A stretch of DNA of 64,000 nt from Hyphomicrobiales bacterium (GCA_900466475.1 UBMI01000001.1:1-64000), one strand, 5' to 3'. Positions 1 through 10,555 are shown, counted from the stretch's first letter. Notes: a model not told the origin generated them from the sequence alone. A program made the numbers and translations.

Positions 1-699
1 TTGCGCGCCTTCAAGCTGGGTGAACTGGCGGTGGCTGATCTGCGCACCTTCGAAATGAAGGGCGGCAAATGGGCGAACCTGCGCCAGACCGCAAGCCGCG
101 CCCAGCGCGACGGGCTGGAATTCGCCGTTATCGAGCCCGTTGATATCCCTGCCGTCATCGACGATCTGTCGGCCGTTTCCAACGCGTGGCTCGAGCACCA
201 CAATGCCAAGGAGAAAGGTTTCTCGCTCGGTGCCTTCGATCCTGATTATGTGATGTCTCAACCGGTCGGAGTTCTCAAGAAGGACGGCCGAATCGTTGCC
301 TTTGCCAATATCCTGGTCACCACGGCGAGAGAGGAGGGGACGATCGACCTGATGCGCTTCTCGCCCGATGCGCCGAAAGGGGCAATGGACTTCCTGTTCG
401 TGCAGATCATGGAGTATCTGCGCGCTCAGGGCTTTACGCATTTTAACCTTGGCATGGCGCCTCTCTCCGGCATGTCGAAACGGGAGGTAGCGCCTGTCTG
501 GGACCGTATCGGCGGTACGGTCTTCGAACACGGCGAGCGCTTCTACAACTTCAAGGGGCTTCGTGCCTTCAAATCCAAGTTTCATCCGCACTGGCAACCG
601 CGCTATCTTGCGGTGTCCGGAGGGGGCAATCCGATGATCGCATTGATGGATGCGACATTGCTGATTGGCGGCGGATTGAAAGGGGTAGTGAGAAAATGA
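1..699 (+). CDS. lpiA: Lysyl-phosphatidylglycerol synthase, C-terminal part (LpiA/MprF family), cut by window edge
   Basis: The frame is open from base 1, so this is the 3' end of a longer gene; 232 codons are visible. The sequence has the features of the MprF/LpiA C-terminal domain (DUF2156, GNAT-like fold), which transfers lysine from Lys-tRNA to phosphatidylglycerol on the inner membrane. Recognisable pieces are FNLGMAPLSGM and the final stretch FYNFKGLRAFKSKF, a signature of this family. The N-terminal flippase membrane domain must lie upstream. The TGA stop overlaps the ATG of the next gene (ATGA), which indicates an lpiA-acvB operon as known in Rhizobium tropici and Agrobacterium. Family assignment is firm; the symbol rests on the neighbour. 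Confidence 0.88.
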   Translation: MRAFKLGELAVADLRTFEMKGGKWANLRQTASRAQRDGLEFAVIEPVDIPAVIDDLSAVSNAWLEHHNAKEKGFSLGAFDPDYVMSQPVGVLKKDGRIVAFANILVTTAREEGTIDLMRFSPDAPKGAMDFLFVQIMEYLRAQGFTHFNLGMAPLSGMSKREVAPVWDRIGGTVFEHGERFYNFKGLRAFKSKFHPHWQPRYLAVSGGGNPMIALMDATLLIGGGLKGVVRK

Positions 700-2078
700 T
701 GAAAAAATACCTGTTTGCTGCGGCCTGCGTCAGCATGTTCGCGGCCGCACCGTCTTATGCTGCGGACGAGACCACCCAGAGCTTCGAGACGGGGCTCATT
801 CCTTCGCCGCACATCTTCCTGCCGCAGGGTGAGGTGAAGGGCGCGGTCTTTCTGATTTCCGATGCCGCCGGCTGGGGTGACAGTGAAAAGACTGAGGCAG
901 ACCGTCTGGTTTCGCAGGGTTCCGTCGTCATCGGCGTCGATTTCCCGTCCTATATGGAAGCGCTGAACCGCTACGACGTCAGCCTTAACGACGGCTGCAT
1001 CTACACGGTTTCCGATATTGAATCGCTTAGCCAGCAGGTACAACGCGCCGCAGGCAACAGCCCCTATCACCTGCCGATCGTCGCCGGCATTGGCGAGGGT
1101 GGTGCGCTGGCGCTCGCCATTGCCGCACAGACGCCCGATGCAACGATCGGCCAGACATTTGTCGTCGACCCTCATGCCGGCATTCCGTTGAGCAAGGAAC
1201 TCTGTACACCGGCCCAGAAGAAGGTCGTCGGTGATCGCAGCGTCTATGGACTGACCGATGGTAGCCTGCCGGATCCGATCATCGCCACGTTCACGCCTGC
1301 TGCCGACAAGGATGGCCGCGCTCATGTGGAGGATCTGAAAAAGGCGCATGATGCGATCGAAATCCGCGACTCCACTGACGATGCACAGACCGTCTTTGCC
1401 GATACGCTCGATGATCTGGTGACGGCTTCGGGTGCCTTCGACAATCCGCTCGGCCTGCCACTTGCGGTTCTCGAGGCCAAGCCGAACCTTGATACGATGG
1501 CCGTTATCTATTCCGGCGACGGCGGTTGGCGTGACATCGACAAGGAAGTCGGGGGCATGCTGCAGAAGGAGGGTATTCCCGTCGTCGGCATCGACTCGCT
1601 GCGCTATTTCTGGACGGAGCGTAAACCGCAGGAAACGGCCGACGATCTCTCGCGCATCATCGAATTCTACCGCAAGCAATGGAAGGTCAAGCACGTCCTG
1701 CTGATCGGCTATTCCTTCGGCGCGGATATCGTGCCAGCCACTTATCAGCTTCTGAAACCCGAGGAGAAGAGGGCGGTAGCGCAGATTTCGCTTCTGTCTC
1801 TGTCGCACCAGGTCGATTACGTCATTTCCGTCATGGGCTGGCTCGGTCAGAAGACAGAAGGGGCCGGCGGCGATCCCATCAAGGATCTCAAGGGCGCCAA
1901 TCCGAAACTCGTCCAATGCATCTACGGCAAGGATGACGACGACGATGTGGCCTGCCCGGCTGTCAAGGATGTCGGCGGCGAGGTGATCGAACTGCCTGGC
2001 GATCATCACTTTGACGAAAATTACGATCTTCTGACCAAGACGATCATCGATGGCCTGAAGGCGCGCCTCAAGGGCTAA
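696..2078 (+). CDS. acvB: AcvB/AtvA-type periplasmic virulence protein (VirJ-domain hydrolase)
   Basis: 460 residues with a cleavable signal peptide (MMKKYLFAAACVSMFAAAP...AYA). The C-terminal half is a VirJ-type alpha/beta-hydrolase domain with the nucleophile motif GYSFGAD at about residues 340-346, and the N-terminal half has a related fold (SDAAGWG, GIGEGGA). In Agrobacterium, AcvB is periplasmic and has been reported to hydrolyse lysyl-phosphatidylglycerol; in R. tropici the homologue AtvA is needed for acid tolerance. The start overlaps the lpiA stop, so synthesis and turnover of the lipid are co-expressed. A second ATG directly follows the first, and either could be used. Confidence 0.9.
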   Translation: MMKKYLFAAACVSMFAAAPSYAADETTQSFETGLIPSPHIFLPQGEVKGAVFLISDAAGWGDSEKTEADRLVSQGSVVIGVDFPSYMEALNRYDVSLNDGCIYTVSDIESLSQQVQRAAGNSPYHLPIVAGIGEGGALALAIAAQTPDATIGQTFVVDPHAGIPLSKELCTPAQKKVVGDRSVYGLTDGSLPDPIIATFTPAADKDGRAHVEDLKKAHDAIEIRDSTDDAQTVFADTLDDLVTASGAFDNPLGLPLAVLEAKPNLDTMAVIYSGDGGWRDIDKEVGGMLQKEGIPVVGIDSLRYFWTERKPQETADDLSRIIEFYRKQWKVKHVLLIGYSFGADIVPATYQLLKPEEKRAVAQISLLSLSHQVDYVISVMGWLGQKTEGAGGDPIKDLKGANPKLVQCIYGKDDDDDVACPAVKDVGGEVIELPGDHHFDENYDLLTKTIIDGLKARLKG

Positions 2079-2638
2079 CGCATCAGCATCTGTTCACTCC
2101 AGCCGAGGGCGGCAACTTCGCCGCCCCGGAACCTCGCGTCGTCGTCGACGATGAATTCGTCGAGCTGCGGCGGAGCGACGCTGCTGCCTGCCAGCATGGC
2201 ATGTACCTGTCCGCGATGGTGGGTCTGATGTTGAAAGAGGTGGCTCAGCACATCCTCCATGCGTTCTCGCTGAACGCGTCCGTCGCGCTGAAGCTCCACC
2301 GTCGAGGCAAGCTTCTCGGGTGTCAGCCCTTCGCAGATTGCAACAAGGCGCCGGTCGACCTTCGCCTGCTCTTTGGAGAGCGATGGCAGGTCATTGAAGG
2401 GTTCTTCAATGTCGAAGGCGCGAAGGCCGAGGGTTCCCCCTTCCAGCCCATCGACATAGAACCAGTCGACTGTGAGCGTATGGTTCAGCGTCGATTTGAT
2501 CGACGGGAAAAAACTTGTGCGCGTGGCTTCGAATTCGCCGGGTTCAAGGGTCGCGCAGGCGGCAAGAAGCCGGCTGTTTGCCAGCGCATTGTTGTAGGCG
2601 AGCTTTCGAAACATGCGGCAGGGGTCGAAACTCGACAT
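2075..2638 (-). CDS. DinB family protein
   Basis: About 187 residues, beginning MSSFDPCRMFRKLAYNNALA. The ATG at 2638 is preceded by GGAGGAGATGCG, a strong ribosome-binding site, so it is preferred over a further-upstream start. The pattern is that of the DinB/YfiT four-helix bundle: N-terminal helix with YNNALANSRLL, a central HTLTVDWFYVDGL (metal histidine) and a late HLFQHQTHHRGQVHAML with the His-x3-His pair. Members are metal-binding proteins, some of them thiol-dependent transferases; the substrate here is unknown. The stop overlaps the end of the convergent acvB gene by four bases. Confidence 0.82.
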   Translation of the reverse strand: MSSFDPCRMFRKLAYNNALANSRLLAACATLEPGEFEATRTSFFPSIKSTLNHTLTVDWFYVDGLEGGTLGLRAFDIEEPFNDLPSLSKEQAKVDRRLVAICEGLTPEKLASTVELQRDGRVQRERMEDVLSHLFQHQTHHRGQVHAMLAGSSVAPPQLDEFIVDDDARFRGGEVAALGWSEQMLMR

Positions 2639-2687
2639 CGCATCTCCTCCTTGAAGCGCTTCCGGCTTTCCGAAAACACGAAGTGCT

Positions 2688-3200
2688 CTAATCCTTGTCA
2701 TCGAGATCGCCGTCGCGCCACACCAGATGACGAGGCGAGGCGGGCAGGTTTTCGATCTCGCCCGCGATGAAATAGGGCGGAATATCGAGCGCGGTCAGAC
2801 CCTGGAATGTTGCGGGCACCCATTTGAATTCCAGATGATTGTCGCCATCCTCCACCCGATGAATGATCTCATGCGTTCGGAAGGGAAATTCCAGCGGGAT
2901 TTCCATGAGATAGTAGAATCCGAGCTCATGCCAGTCACGGCCCTCGTAATGGAAGAAATTCTCGACCGCCCAGAGCAGGCGACCGACGGTCACTTCGACG
3001 CCGAGCTCCTCCATCATCTCCCGCTTGAGCGTTTCCTCTGAGGTTTCTCCGATCTCGGCGCGGCCGCCGGGAAAGGTCCAGAAAGGTTCGTGAACGGCGC
3101 GATGGACAAGGACGTGTCCATCGCGAAACCCGAGCCCGGCGATCCGGTAGTTGAAGCGCTGGCTGCCTGCATTGAGGCGAACGACAGTTCTCTTGGCCAT
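2688..3200 (-). CDS. NUDIX hydrolase
   Basis: 170 residues. The Nudix box lies near residues 45-67 and has all key residues: GRAEIGETSEETLKREMMEE followed by LG, matching G-x5-E-x7-RE-x2-EE-x-G. The family cleaves nucleoside diphosphates linked to another moiety using Mg2+ held by the RE..EE acidic residues. A late PPYF..GEIENLPASPRHLVWR tail is typical of the subgroup that contains ADP-ribose or nucleotide pyrophosphatases of unknown substrate. It starts four bases after the metallophosphoesterase stop, so the two are probably co-transcribed. Confidence 0.88.
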   Translation of the reverse strand: MAKRTVVRLNAGSQRFNYRIAGLGFRDGHVLVHRAVHEPFWTFPGGRAEIGETSEETLKREMMEELGVEVTVGRLLWAVENFFHYEGRDWHELGFYYLMEIPLEFPFRTHEIIHRVEDGDNHLEFKWVPATFQGLTALDIPPYFIAGEIENLPASPRHLVWRDGDLDDKD

Positions 3201-3204
3201 GATA

Positions 3205-4107
3205 TTATCCGAGGTCGATGACCACTATCTCCGGCGGAATGCCGAAGCGCACCGGCGCAACGGAGCAGCCGAGGCCACCGGAAACGATGATGTTCCGACC
3301 ATCCTCCACAATATGGCCATAGGCATATCGATCGCCGTAACGTGAGGGCACGACCGGCGAATAGCCGAGAAGACGGATCTGCCCTCCATGCGTGTGGCCA
3401 GACAGAGTGAGCGATACCCGTTCGGGCACACGTGGGAATATATCGGGCTCGTGGGCCAGCAGGATAACGGGCGCGTTGTCGGAAATCTGTGCGAGCGTTC
3501 CGTCGAGATCGTCGAGCCCCTGCATCCGGCTGCGGCCCCATTTCCTGCCAGGCAGGAGCGCCAGTTGATCCTCCAGACCCGCCAGCCAGAAGGCGTGCCC
3601 TTCCTTTTCCAGCCTGACGGCACGATTGCTGTAGACGGGGATGCCTGCGTCGGCCAGTGCTCTATGTCCGAACGTATCGCCTCCGCCATTCTTCTGCGCG
3701 GTCCTGTCTTCCCACCAATCGTGGTTGCCCATGATCGCATGCACGCCGAGCGGGGCCTTGAGCGTAGCCAGCGCCTTCGACCACTCACTGGAATGTACGT
3801 AGCGCGTCACCATGTTCATGCCAGCCGCGTAGTCACCGAGCAGGAGCGTGATATCGCCGCCAAGCTCGTTAGCATGGGCGCAAATCGACGCGATGCGGGC
3901 GGCAGACATCCAGGGTTCGCAGGCGTGGAGATCGGCAAGCGCGACGAGCCGCAGCTTTAGGCCCGGCGTCCATCCTGGCGGGGTAAGCGTATAACGGGAA
4001 ATCGCCGGCCGGGCCAGCGGTTCATAGGCGAATGCATATCCGCCGAGTGCCATGAGGCTGGCGACGCCGCCACCCATCAGTTTGAGAAAGCCGCGCCGGC
4101 TGATCAA
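3205..4107 (-). CDS. Tat-exported metallophosphoesterase (YaeI-like)
   Basis: 300 residues. The N-terminus has a twin-arginine signal (ISRRGFLKLMGGG followed by a hydrophobic stretch), so the folded, metal-loaded enzyme is probably exported. Calcineurin-like metal ligands are all present: ALADLHACEPW, LLGDYAAG, MGNHDWW, LLAHEPD and LSGHTHGGQ. Relatives act on phosphodiesters, including lipid A precursors or cyclic nucleotides; the substrate cannot be told from sequence. The gene directly abuts the ruvB stop (4108), with no gap, implying translation from the same mRNA as ruvCAB. Confidence 0.88.
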   Translation of the reverse strand: MISRRGFLKLMGGGVASLMALGGYAFAYEPLARPAISRYTLTPPGWTPGLKLRLVALADLHACEPWMSAARIASICAHANELGGDITLLLGDYAAGMNMVTRYVHSSEWSKALATLKAPLGVHAIMGNHDWWEDRTAQKNGGGDTFGHRALADAGIPVYSNRAVRLEKEGHAFWLAGLEDQLALLPGRKWGRSRMQGLDDLDGTLAQISDNAPVILLAHEPDIFPRVPERVSLTLSGHTHGGQIRLLGYSPVVPSRYGDRYAYGHIVEDGRNIIVSGGLGCSVAPVRFGIPPEIVVIDLG

Positions 4108-5145
4108 TCAATCGTCCTCCCGGAACAGCCCGAATTGCGCAGCCTCCATATCCTTTGGCGGCTGCATACCGAGATGTTTCCACGCGATTGCGGTCAGAAC
4201 GCGGCCACGCGGTGTGCGCTGTATGAAACCCTGCTGGATCATGTAGGGCTCGATGATGTCCTCGATCGCATCACGCGGCTCGGAGAGACCGGCCGCAATG
4301 GTTTCGATGCCGACCGGGCCGCCGCCGAAATTGACGGCGATCATGTTGAGGTAACGCTTGTCGAGCTGGTCGAGACCCATATTGTCGACCAGCAGGCGGG
4401 TCAGTGCCTCATCGGCGATTTCGCGGGTGACGGCTTCGGCCCCTGCGACTTCGGCAAAGTCGCGCACGCGGCGGAGCAGGCGGCCAGCGATGCGCGGTGT
4501 TCCGCGCGCGCGCCTTGCGATTTCGCGGGCGCCGTCATCGGTCATTCCAAGGCCCATCAGACGGGCGCCGCGGCGGACAATCAGTTCCAGCTCCTCCACC
4601 GTATAGAAGGAGAGACGCACGGGTATGCCGAAACGGTCGCGCAGCGGTGTCGTCAGCAGACCAAGGCGGGTGGTGGCGGCGACGAGCGTAAATTTCGACA
4701 GGTCGATCTTGACCGAGCGGGCGGCGGGGCCCTCGCCGATGATGAGGTCGAGCTGGAAATCTTCCATCGCGGGATAAAGGATTTCCTCGACCGCAGGGTT
4801 GAGGCGATGGATTTCGTCGATGAAGAGCACGTCACGCTCTTCGAGATTGGTCAGCAATGCGGCGAGGTCGCCGGCCTTGGCGATAACCGGGCCGGAGGTC
4901 GAGCGGAAATTGACGCCGAGTTCCTTCGCCATGATCTGCGCCAGTGTCGTCTTGCCGAGGCCGGGCGGGCCGACGAAGAGAACATGGTCCAGCGCTTCGC
5001 CGCGGTTTTTGGCCGCTTCGATGAAGATTTTGAGATTGGCGCGTGCCTCCGCCTGGCCGGTGAACTCGTCCAAGGACTGCGGGCGCAACGTGGTATCCAG
5101 GTCTTCGCCACGCTTTTCCGGCGCTATCAGGCGGGCATCAGTCAT
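4108..5145 (-). CDS. ruvB: Holliday junction branch migration helicase RuvB
   Basis: 345 residues, the normal RuvB length. Motor subunit of the RuvAB complex that drives branch migration at recombination junctions. AAA+ signatures: Walker [12 protein letters not shown] near residue 60, Walker [16 protein letters not shown] near 108, sensor [17 protein letters not shown] near 158, then the winged-helix C-terminus with [10 protein letters not shown]. It follows ruvA on the minus strand after about 70 bases. The order ruvC-ruvA-ruvB is the usual alphaproteobacterial operon. Confidence 0.98.
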   Translation of the reverse strand: MTDARLIAPEKRGEDLDTTLRPQSLDEFTGQAEARANLKIFIEAAKNRGEALDHVLFVGPPGLGKTTLAQIMAKELGVNFRSTSGPVIAKAGDLAALLTNLEERDVLFIDEIHRLNPAVEEILYPAMEDFQLDLIIGEGPAARSVKIDLSKFTLVAATTRLGLLTTPLRDRFGIPVRLSFYTVEELELIVRRGARLMGLGMTDDGAREIARRARGTPRIAGRLLRRVRDFAEVAGAEAVTREIADEALTRLLVDNMGLDQLDKRYLNMIAVNFGGGPVGIETIAAGLSEPRDAIEDIIEPYMIQQGFIQRTPRGRVLTAIAWKHLGMQPPKDMEAAQFGLFREDD

Positions 5146-5215
5146 TGAGTATTTCCGTTAGAAGCTTGCTCAAGTCCATACACCAAGCGGCCCGCATTGA
5201 CACCCCGCGAGGCCA

Positions 5216-5830
5216 TCAGCGGGAGAGTTCCCGCAGGCCTAGGCGGATCAGCTTGGCGCTATCGGCATCCTCTCCGGCCGTCTTCATGGCGGCGGCAACC
5301 GCATTGGCTGCCTGATCACGGGAATAGCCAAGATTGGTCAGGGCCGAAACGGCATCGGCAACGGGGGCTGCGGCCACGCCTTCGCCGATCTCCTGTTTGA
5401 GACCGATATTGATCGCCTCGCCGGCAAAGGCGGGCGCCTTGTTCTTGAGTTCGGTGACGATGCGGATCGCGACCTTGGGGCCGACGCCCTGAGCACGCGA
5501 AACGGCAGTCTTGTCCTGCAGGGCGATGGCATTGGCAAGCTCGGGCGGCGGGAGCGTCGAAAGTACGGCGAGGGCCACTTTGGCGCCGACGCCCTGCACG
5601 CTCTGGAGCAGGTTGAACCATTCGCGTTCGAGCTGGGTCTGGAAGCCGAAGAGCTTCAACTGATCTTCACGTACATAGGTCTCGATAAAGAGTACGCAGG
5701 CCTCTCCGACCGAGCCGAGTTTCGAGAGCGTGCGTGCCGAGCAATAGGCGACGTAACAGACGCCGTGTACATCGACGAGCACATAGTCATCGCCGATCTC
5801 GTCTATGGTGCCCTTCAGCTTGCCGATCAT
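5216..5830 (-). CDS. ruvA: Holliday junction branch migration protein RuvA
   Basis: 204 residues. Tetrameric DNA-binding subunit that holds the four-way junction for RuvB. N-terminal OB fold ([20 protein letters not shown]...GVCYVAYC), tandem helix-hairpin-helix motifs ([18 protein letters not shown] and [20 protein letters not shown]), and a C-terminal domain that contacts RuvB ([16 protein letters not shown]). It starts 12 bases downstream of ruvC. Confidence 0.98.
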   Translation of the reverse strand: MIGKLKGTIDEIGDDYVLVDVHGVCYVAYCSARTLSKLGSVGEACVLFIETYVREDQLKLFGFQTQLEREWFNLLQSVQGVGAKVALAVLSTLPPPELANAIALQDKTAVSRAQGVGPKVAIRIVTELKNKAPAFAGEAINIGLKQEIGEGVAAAPVADAVSALTNLGYSRDQAANAVAAAMKTAGEDADSAKLIRLGLRELSR

Positions 5831-5842
5831 GATCTTGTTCCG

Positions 5843-6370
5843 TCAGGGATGAGTTGCAGAAGCGCTGGCGACCGCCTGGCGCATGCGGTTCGCACCGCGG
5901 TGATGAGCATGGCAGATCGCAATCGCCAATGCGTCGGCGGCGTCATTGCCCTTGAATTCGGCCTTCGGCATCAAGATCTTCAGCATCATGTGGATCTGCT
6001 GCTTCTCGCCGTGACCGACGCCGATGACGGTCTTCTTCACGGCGTTTGGCGCATATTCCGATACCGGCAGACCGGCACGGGCCGGCACCAGCATGGCGAT
6101 GCCACGTGCCTGGCCGAGTTTCAGCGTGGCGACGGCGTCCTTGTTGACGAAAGTCTGTTCGACGGCAGCTTCTTCCGGCTTGTAGGAATGGACAACGTCT
6201 GCAAGTCCATCATGCAGTTGGCAGAGGCGCGAGGCCAGGTCCATGTCGCCATCCGAGGTGACGGTTCCCGAGGCAACGAAGCGCAGCGAATTGCCGAGCG
6301 TATCGATGATGCCCCATCCGGTGCGGCGAAGACCGGGATCAATACCGATGATGCGAATCGTGTTTTGCAT
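5843..6370 (-). CDS. ruvC: Crossover junction endodeoxyribonuclease RuvC
   Basis: 175 residues. Resolves Holliday junctions by paired incisions. RNase-H-fold acidic residues are visible: Asp in [14 protein letters not shown] near residue 11, Glu in [11 protein letters not shown] near 70, and the C-terminal Asp pair in [17 protein letters not shown]. First gene of the ruvCAB operon; its promoter should lie between 6371 and 6450. Confidence 0.98.
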   Translation of the reverse strand: MQNTIRIIGIDPGLRRTGWGIIDTLGNSLRFVASGTVTSDGDMDLASRLCQLHDGLADVVHSYKPEEAAVEQTFVNKDAVATLKLGQARGIAMLVPARAGLPVSEYAPNAVKKTVIGVGHGEKQQIHMMLKILMPKAEFKGNDAADALAIAICHAHHRGANRMRQAVASASATHP

Positions 6371-6615
6371 GGCTCACCCTATAGCGACGGCTGAATAAGT
6401 GCCATCGATATGTGAACAAAGCGAAAACATGGCGTGTTTTCAGGCGGCATTTACCGCGAATTAAACCGGATGCACGAATTCTGATCCATCAAATGTGAGA
6501 GGGGCCAGCTTTTGCAAAGCTTAAGGCCTCCGATGGTCTGTTTGCAGTTCAACCGGCGGGTGATATCTCGACGATACACCCGCCGGCGGCGCCGTTCCGG
6601 AAGGGTTCGTTTTTC
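6371..6615. other. Divergent intergenic region between ruvC and the chemoreceptor gene
   Basis: 245 bases with no convincing coding frame. It must hold the promoters for ruvCAB (leftward) and the chemoreceptor (rightward). A near-palindrome with core TTTGCAAA flanked by AGC/GCT lies around 6508-6522, and a GC-rich inverted repeat (ccggcgggtg / cacccgccgg type) lies around 6552-6588 shortly before the chemoreceptor gene and could form a leader hairpin. I cannot assign a regulator. Confidence 0.5.
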
Positions 6616-8931
6616 ATGGCTCAGAGATTTCAGTCCCTGTCCTTCAAGGTGATAGCCACCTTCATCCTGCTGACCACGCTTTCGGTCGCTGTCATCAATA
6701 TCCTCGCCTATTTCGCCAGCAGCCGCGTTTCCGACGAGCAGGCGCTGAAGGCCAAGGAGAGCGTACTGATTTTCCGCGGCGATATGCTGCAGGATCAGCT
6801 TGTACAGCTCGAGAACCAGGCGACCTCGATTGCGCGCATCGAAGCGCTGCAGATGGCGATCACCAGCCTGAAGAGCGGCTGGAAGACGATCGAGAAAAGC
6901 TCGGGCGATGCCCGCGGGGAGCTGAAGAAGGTCTTTATCACCAACAACCCGAACCCGGCCGATCAGCGCGAAAAGCTTGCCAAGCCGGAGGGGCCAAGCG
7001 GCTTCTATTATTCGAACCATGAAAAGACTCAAGGCGAAGTGGCGCGCGATCTCGCCGACACGGCGTTCAGCGACCTCCTGATCGTCGATCTCGACGGCAC
7101 CGTGCTCTATTCCTACAAGAAGAATGACGATTTTGCGGAAAACCTGAAGTCGGATGCCTGGAAGTCGACCGGTGCAGGTATCGCCTATGCCAGGGCGATC
7201 GAGAATACCGCAAAGGCCACTGATGATTCTGCGCCGACGGCCTTCTCCGGTCTGCGCGTCGACGCAGGAAGCGGCAAGTCGGCGATCTTCTATGCGGTGC
7301 CGATCGTCAAGCTCGGCCAGGCGAAGGGATTGATGCTCTTCAAGGTACGCGACGATGTCGTCACTGGCATCCTCGCGAAGGGTATCGTGTCAGGCAGTAC
7401 GGCGCAGGCGGCAATCATTTCGGCTGACGGTTCGGCCGTTGGTCTCAATGCATCCGGCCGGCTGGCGACGCTCGATACCGCGCCGTTCACCTTCATCAAG
7501 GATGCGCTTGCGAGCTCGGCGATGACAGTCGCAGACTTTGATCGCACCGATGGAACAGCACGCGCCTATGTGCGCGGCGTCGACTATCGCGGCGATCGTT
7601 TCCTCGTCGTCGAAAGCGTGCTGCTCAGCGAATTGAACGCTGGCTCGATCGAGATCGCCACGCTGCTGACCTGGATCGGCATCGGCGTTCTCGTTGTCAT
7701 GGCTATTGCCACGGGGCTCATCACCAACTTGCTGTTCTCACCACTTGCCCGTCTTGCCGGCGTGACCAGCGAAGTCGCTGACGGCAAGCTCGAAGTCGAG
7801 ATTGGCAGCCAGAACCGCAAGGATGAGATCGGCACGATGGCGAAAGCGCTTGCTCGTTTCAAGCAGTCGCTGATCGAAGGCCGCCAGCTCGAAGCTGCGA
7901 GCGAGCAAACGCGCATGCGGGCCGAAAGCGAGCGCCAGCAGAATCTGGCCCAGCGCGAGGCGGAGGCCCGCAGTCTGCAGGATGTCGTCACGGCACTCGA
8001 CGAGGGGCTTCATCATCTGGCAAGCGGTGATCTCGCCTACCAAATCGAAACCCGCTTCCCGAGCGAGCTCGAAAGCCTGCGTGTGAACTTCAACGAGGCG
8101 CTGGCGACACTCAACGAAACGATGACGGCGATCGGCGGCAATTCCATGGCCGTCCGTGCCGGCTCCGAAGAGATGCGCACCGGGGCCGATGAACTGGCCG
8201 GTCGCACAGAGCGTCAGGCAAGCTCGATCACCGAGACGGCAAACGCGATCAGCGCCATCACACAGTCTGTGCGCGTGCAGATCGAGCGCGCCGAGCAGGC
8301 GGCGCGTATCGCGCGCGACGCCAAGAAGGAGACAGTCGGCTCCAGCCAGATCATGCGCGAGACGATTGCGGCGATGGAAGCGATCCAGGCGTCGTCTCGG
8401 CAGATCAACACCATCATTTCCGTCATCGACGATATCGCCTTCCAGACCAATCTGCTGGCACTGAATGCCGGCGTCGAGGCGGCACGCGCCGGCGAAAGCG
8501 GCAAGGGTTTTGCGGTCGTCGCCATGGAAGTACGCGAATTGGCGCAACGCTCTTCGAGCGCTGCCAAGGAAATCTCCAGCCTGTTGCAGAAATCCACGCA
8601 TGAGGTTGAAAGCGGCGTGGCGCTCGTCGAGAGGGCCGGCGTTGCGCTCGCGGGCATCGGTGGTCATGTCGAATCCATCGACGGCCAGATCAACGAAATC
8701 ATGGAATCCACCCGTGAAGAGGCCGATACCCTACGGCAGATCAACAGTTCGGTCGCCGAGCTCGATTCCATGACCCAGCAGAATGCGGCGATGGTCGAGG
8801 AGACAACGGCTGCAATCCATCGCCTGGCAACCGAGGCCGTGGAGATGGACCGCCAGCTCGGCAACTTTACGCTTGGCGAAGGATATCAGCAGCACAGCAC
8901 CGACATGCATCTGCAGCGCAAGCGGGCCTGA
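6616..8931 (+). CDS. Methyl-accepting chemotaxis protein
   Basis: 771 residues. TM1 spans about residues 11-33, followed by a periplasmic sensor of about 310 residues, TM2 at about 346-372, HAMP segments from about 373 to 510, and the cytoplasmic signalling coiled coil. The hairpin tip that contacts CheA/CheW is unmistakable at about residues 605-650 ([20 protein letters not shown], then [19 protein letters not shown]). The ligand is unknown. A GGAAGG ribosome-binding site precedes the ATG. The C-terminus lacks a clear CheR-tethering pentapeptide. Confidence 0.95.
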   Translation: MAQRFQSLSFKVIATFILLTTLSVAVINILAYFASSRVSDEQALKAKESVLIFRGDMLQDQLVQLENQATSIARIEALQMAITSLKSGWKTIEKSSGDARGELKKVFITNNPNPADQREKLAKPEGPSGFYYSNHEKTQGEVARDLADTAFSDLLIVDLDGTVLYSYKKNDDFAENLKSDAWKSTGAGIAYARAIENTAKATDDSAPTAFSGLRVDAGSGKSAIFYAVPIVKLGQAKGLMLFKVRDDVVTGILAKGIVSGSTAQAAIISADGSAVGLNASGRLATLDTAPFTFIKDALASSAMTVADFDRTDGTARAYVRGVDYRGDRFLVVESVLLSELNAGSIEIATLLTWIGIGVLVVMAIATGLITNLLFSPLARLAGVTSEVADGKLEVEIGSQNRKDEIGTMAKALARFKQSLIEGRQLEAASEQTRMRAESERQQNLAQREAEARSLQDVVTALDEGLHHLASGDLAYQIETRFPSELESLRVNFNEALATLNETMTAIGGNSMAVRAGSEEMRTGADELAGRTERQASSITETANAISAITQSVRVQIERAEQAARIARDAKKETVGSSQIMRETIAAMEAIQASSRQINTIISVIDDIAFQTNLLALNAGVEAARAGESGKGFAVVAMEVRELAQRSSSAAKEISSLLQKSTHEVESGVALVERAGVALAGIGGHVESIDGQINEIMESTREEADTLRQINSSVAELDSMTQQNAAMVEETTAAIHRLATEAVEMDRQLGNFTLGEGYQQHSTDMHLQRKRA

Positions 8932-8938
8932 TCGTACC

Positions 8939-9433
8939 ATGCTGATCCGGCTTGAAAAACTCGAGGATGCGGATGCCATTCATGAGCTGACCTGGGTGGC
9001 GTTCGAACCGATGCCCTACAGCAATAATACCGAAGCGCAAATCATCCGGGATCTTCGTGCATCGGGTGATCTCACATTATCTCTCGTCGCCGAAGAAGGC
9101 GGGCAGATCATCGGCCACGTCGCCTTCTCGCCGGTCACAATCGGTGACATCAAGGACGGATGGTACGGGCTCGGGCCGATTTCGGTAAAGCCGGAGCGGC
9201 AGCGGCAGGGGATTGGCAGAGAGTTGATCCTGAAAGGGCTCGCCCTCCTAAGAGAGCGCCATGCGACAGGCTGCGCGCTGATTGGCAACCCTGCAGTCTA
9301 TCGGGGTGTCGGTTTCGAGAGCGATGGAAGGTTGACCTATGGCGATCTTGATACGCGCTACGTCCAGCGGATCGTCTTCAGGGGATCGCCACCATCAGGT
9401 GTGCTGAAATTCTCTCCGGCTTTCGGCGAATGA
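8939..9433 (+). CDS. GNAT family N-acetyltransferase (YhbS-like)
   Basis: 164 residues, starting MLIRLEKLEDADAIHEL; the ATG at 8939 lies seven bases after the chemoreceptor stop. The acetyl-CoA pyrophosphate loop is visible as RQRQGIGRELI near residues 84-94, preceded by the strand GLGPISVKPE. The late segment NPAVYRGVGF is typical of the YhbS subgroup of putative acetyltransferases. Substrate unknown. Translation probably couples to the upstream gene. Confidence 0.88.
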   Translation: MLIRLEKLEDADAIHELTWVAFEPMPYSNNTEAQIIRDLRASGDLTLSLVAEEGGQIIGHVAFSPVTIGDIKDGWYGLGPISVKPERQRQGIGRELILKGLALLRERHATGCALIGNPAVYRGVGFESDGRLTYGDLDTRYVQRIVFRGSPPSGVLKFSPAFGE

Positions 9434-9532
9434 CGGATAGTTTTCGCGGCAGCTTTTATTGGCGCTGCGATTTGGAATAGAGCCAGGGCGAACCTACATA
9501 GACCGCACCCCATCTTTGCGCGGCAGGTTTCC

Positions 9533-10534
9533 ATGGTTCCCTTTTCCATTCTCGATCTTTCCCCCGTGGCAGACGGCACGACCATCGGCCAATCCTTTGC
9601 GGCGTCGAAGCGCATGGCACAGAAGGCGGAGGACTTCGGCTATACGCGTTTCTGGATGGCCGAGCATCACGGCATGCCCGGCGTCGCGAGTGCTGCAACC
9701 TCGGTCATTCTCGGGCAGATCGGTGCTGTGACGGAGACCATCCGTATCGGTTCAGGCGGCGTCATGTTGCCGAACCATGCGCCGCTCGTCATTGCCGAAC
9801 AGTTCGGTACGCTGGAAGCCTTGTTTCCCGGCCGCGTTGATCTCGGCCTCGGCCGCGCGCCGGGAACGGACATGCGCACGGCGCAGGCGCTGCGGCGCAA
9901 CCTCGACGCCGGTGCAAACAGTTTTCCCAATGATGTGGTGGAGCTACAGCAGCTCCTCGGTACACCGATCGAAAACCAGGCGATCCTTGCCGTACCCGGC
10001 AATAATTCACACATCCCGATCTGGCTGCTCGGCTCCAGCCTCTACAGTGCCCAGCTCGCGGCCATGCTAGGCCTCCCTTTCGCCTTTGCTTCGCATTTTG
10101 CGCCTGACATGCTGCTTGATGCCATCGCGATCTATCGCGACCGGTTCCAGCCCTCGTCGGAACTCGACAAGCCCTATGTGATGGTCGGCGTCATGGGCGC
10201 TGTTTCCGAGACGGACGAGGAAGCGCGGTACCACTTCACTTCGGCGCAGCAGCAATTCGTCAATCTCAGGCGCAATGTGCGTGGTCCTTTCCCGCGGCCG
10301 GTCAAAGACATGGACGCCTTCTGGTCGCCGATGGAAAAGATGAATGTGGAACACACATTGCGCTACGCCGTCGTCGGCTCGCCAGCCACGGCAGAGGCCC
10401 AGCTCAATGATTTCCTCGAAGAAACGCAAGCGGATGAGGTCATCATCTCCATGCCGATCCATGATATCGAGGCGCGTTTGAAATCGGTGGAGCTTTTTGC
10501 CGGGCTCGGCAATTTCATGCGGGCCGCAGCCTAG
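9533..10534 (+). CDS. LLM-class flavin-dependent oxidoreductase (luciferase-like, YhbW type)
   Basis: 333 residues with the bacterial-luciferase TIM-barrel pattern: [11 protein letters not shown] at the N-terminus, [19 protein letters not shown], then [20 protein letters not shown] and [17 protein letters not shown]. This is the group often annotated MsnO8/YhbW, predicted FMN-dependent monooxygenases. No substrate evidence from neighbours. The gene stands alone and ends before a strong terminator. Confidence 0.9.
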   Translation: MVPFSILDLSPVADGTTIGQSFAASKRMAQKAEDFGYTRFWMAEHHGMPGVASAATSVILGQIGAVTETIRIGSGGVMLPNHAPLVIAEQFGTLEALFPGRVDLGLGRAPGTDMRTAQALRRNLDAGANSFPNDVVELQQLLGTPIENQAILAVPGNNSHIPIWLLGSSLYSAQLAAMLGLPFAFASHFAPDMLLDAIAIYRDRFQPSSELDKPYVMVGVMGAVSETDEEARYHFTSAQQQFVNLRRNVRGPFPRPVKDMDAFWSPMEKMNVEHTLRYAVVGSPATAEAQLNDFLEETQADEVIISMPIHDIEARLKSVELFAGLGNFMRAAA

Positions 10535-10555
10535 ACGCCAGGGCATCCTTGCAAA

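Noticed and set aside
603..2009. Long open frame antisense to acvB
   Set aside because: It is a mirror of the well-supported acvB gene caused by GC-rich codon bias, with no ribosome-binding site or recognisable domain.
2653..2690. Imperfect inverted repeat (GAAGCGCTTC ... GAAGTGCT) near the Nudix/DinB junction
   Set aside because: It could be part of a dispersed rhizobial repeat or only a hairpin; match too weak to call.
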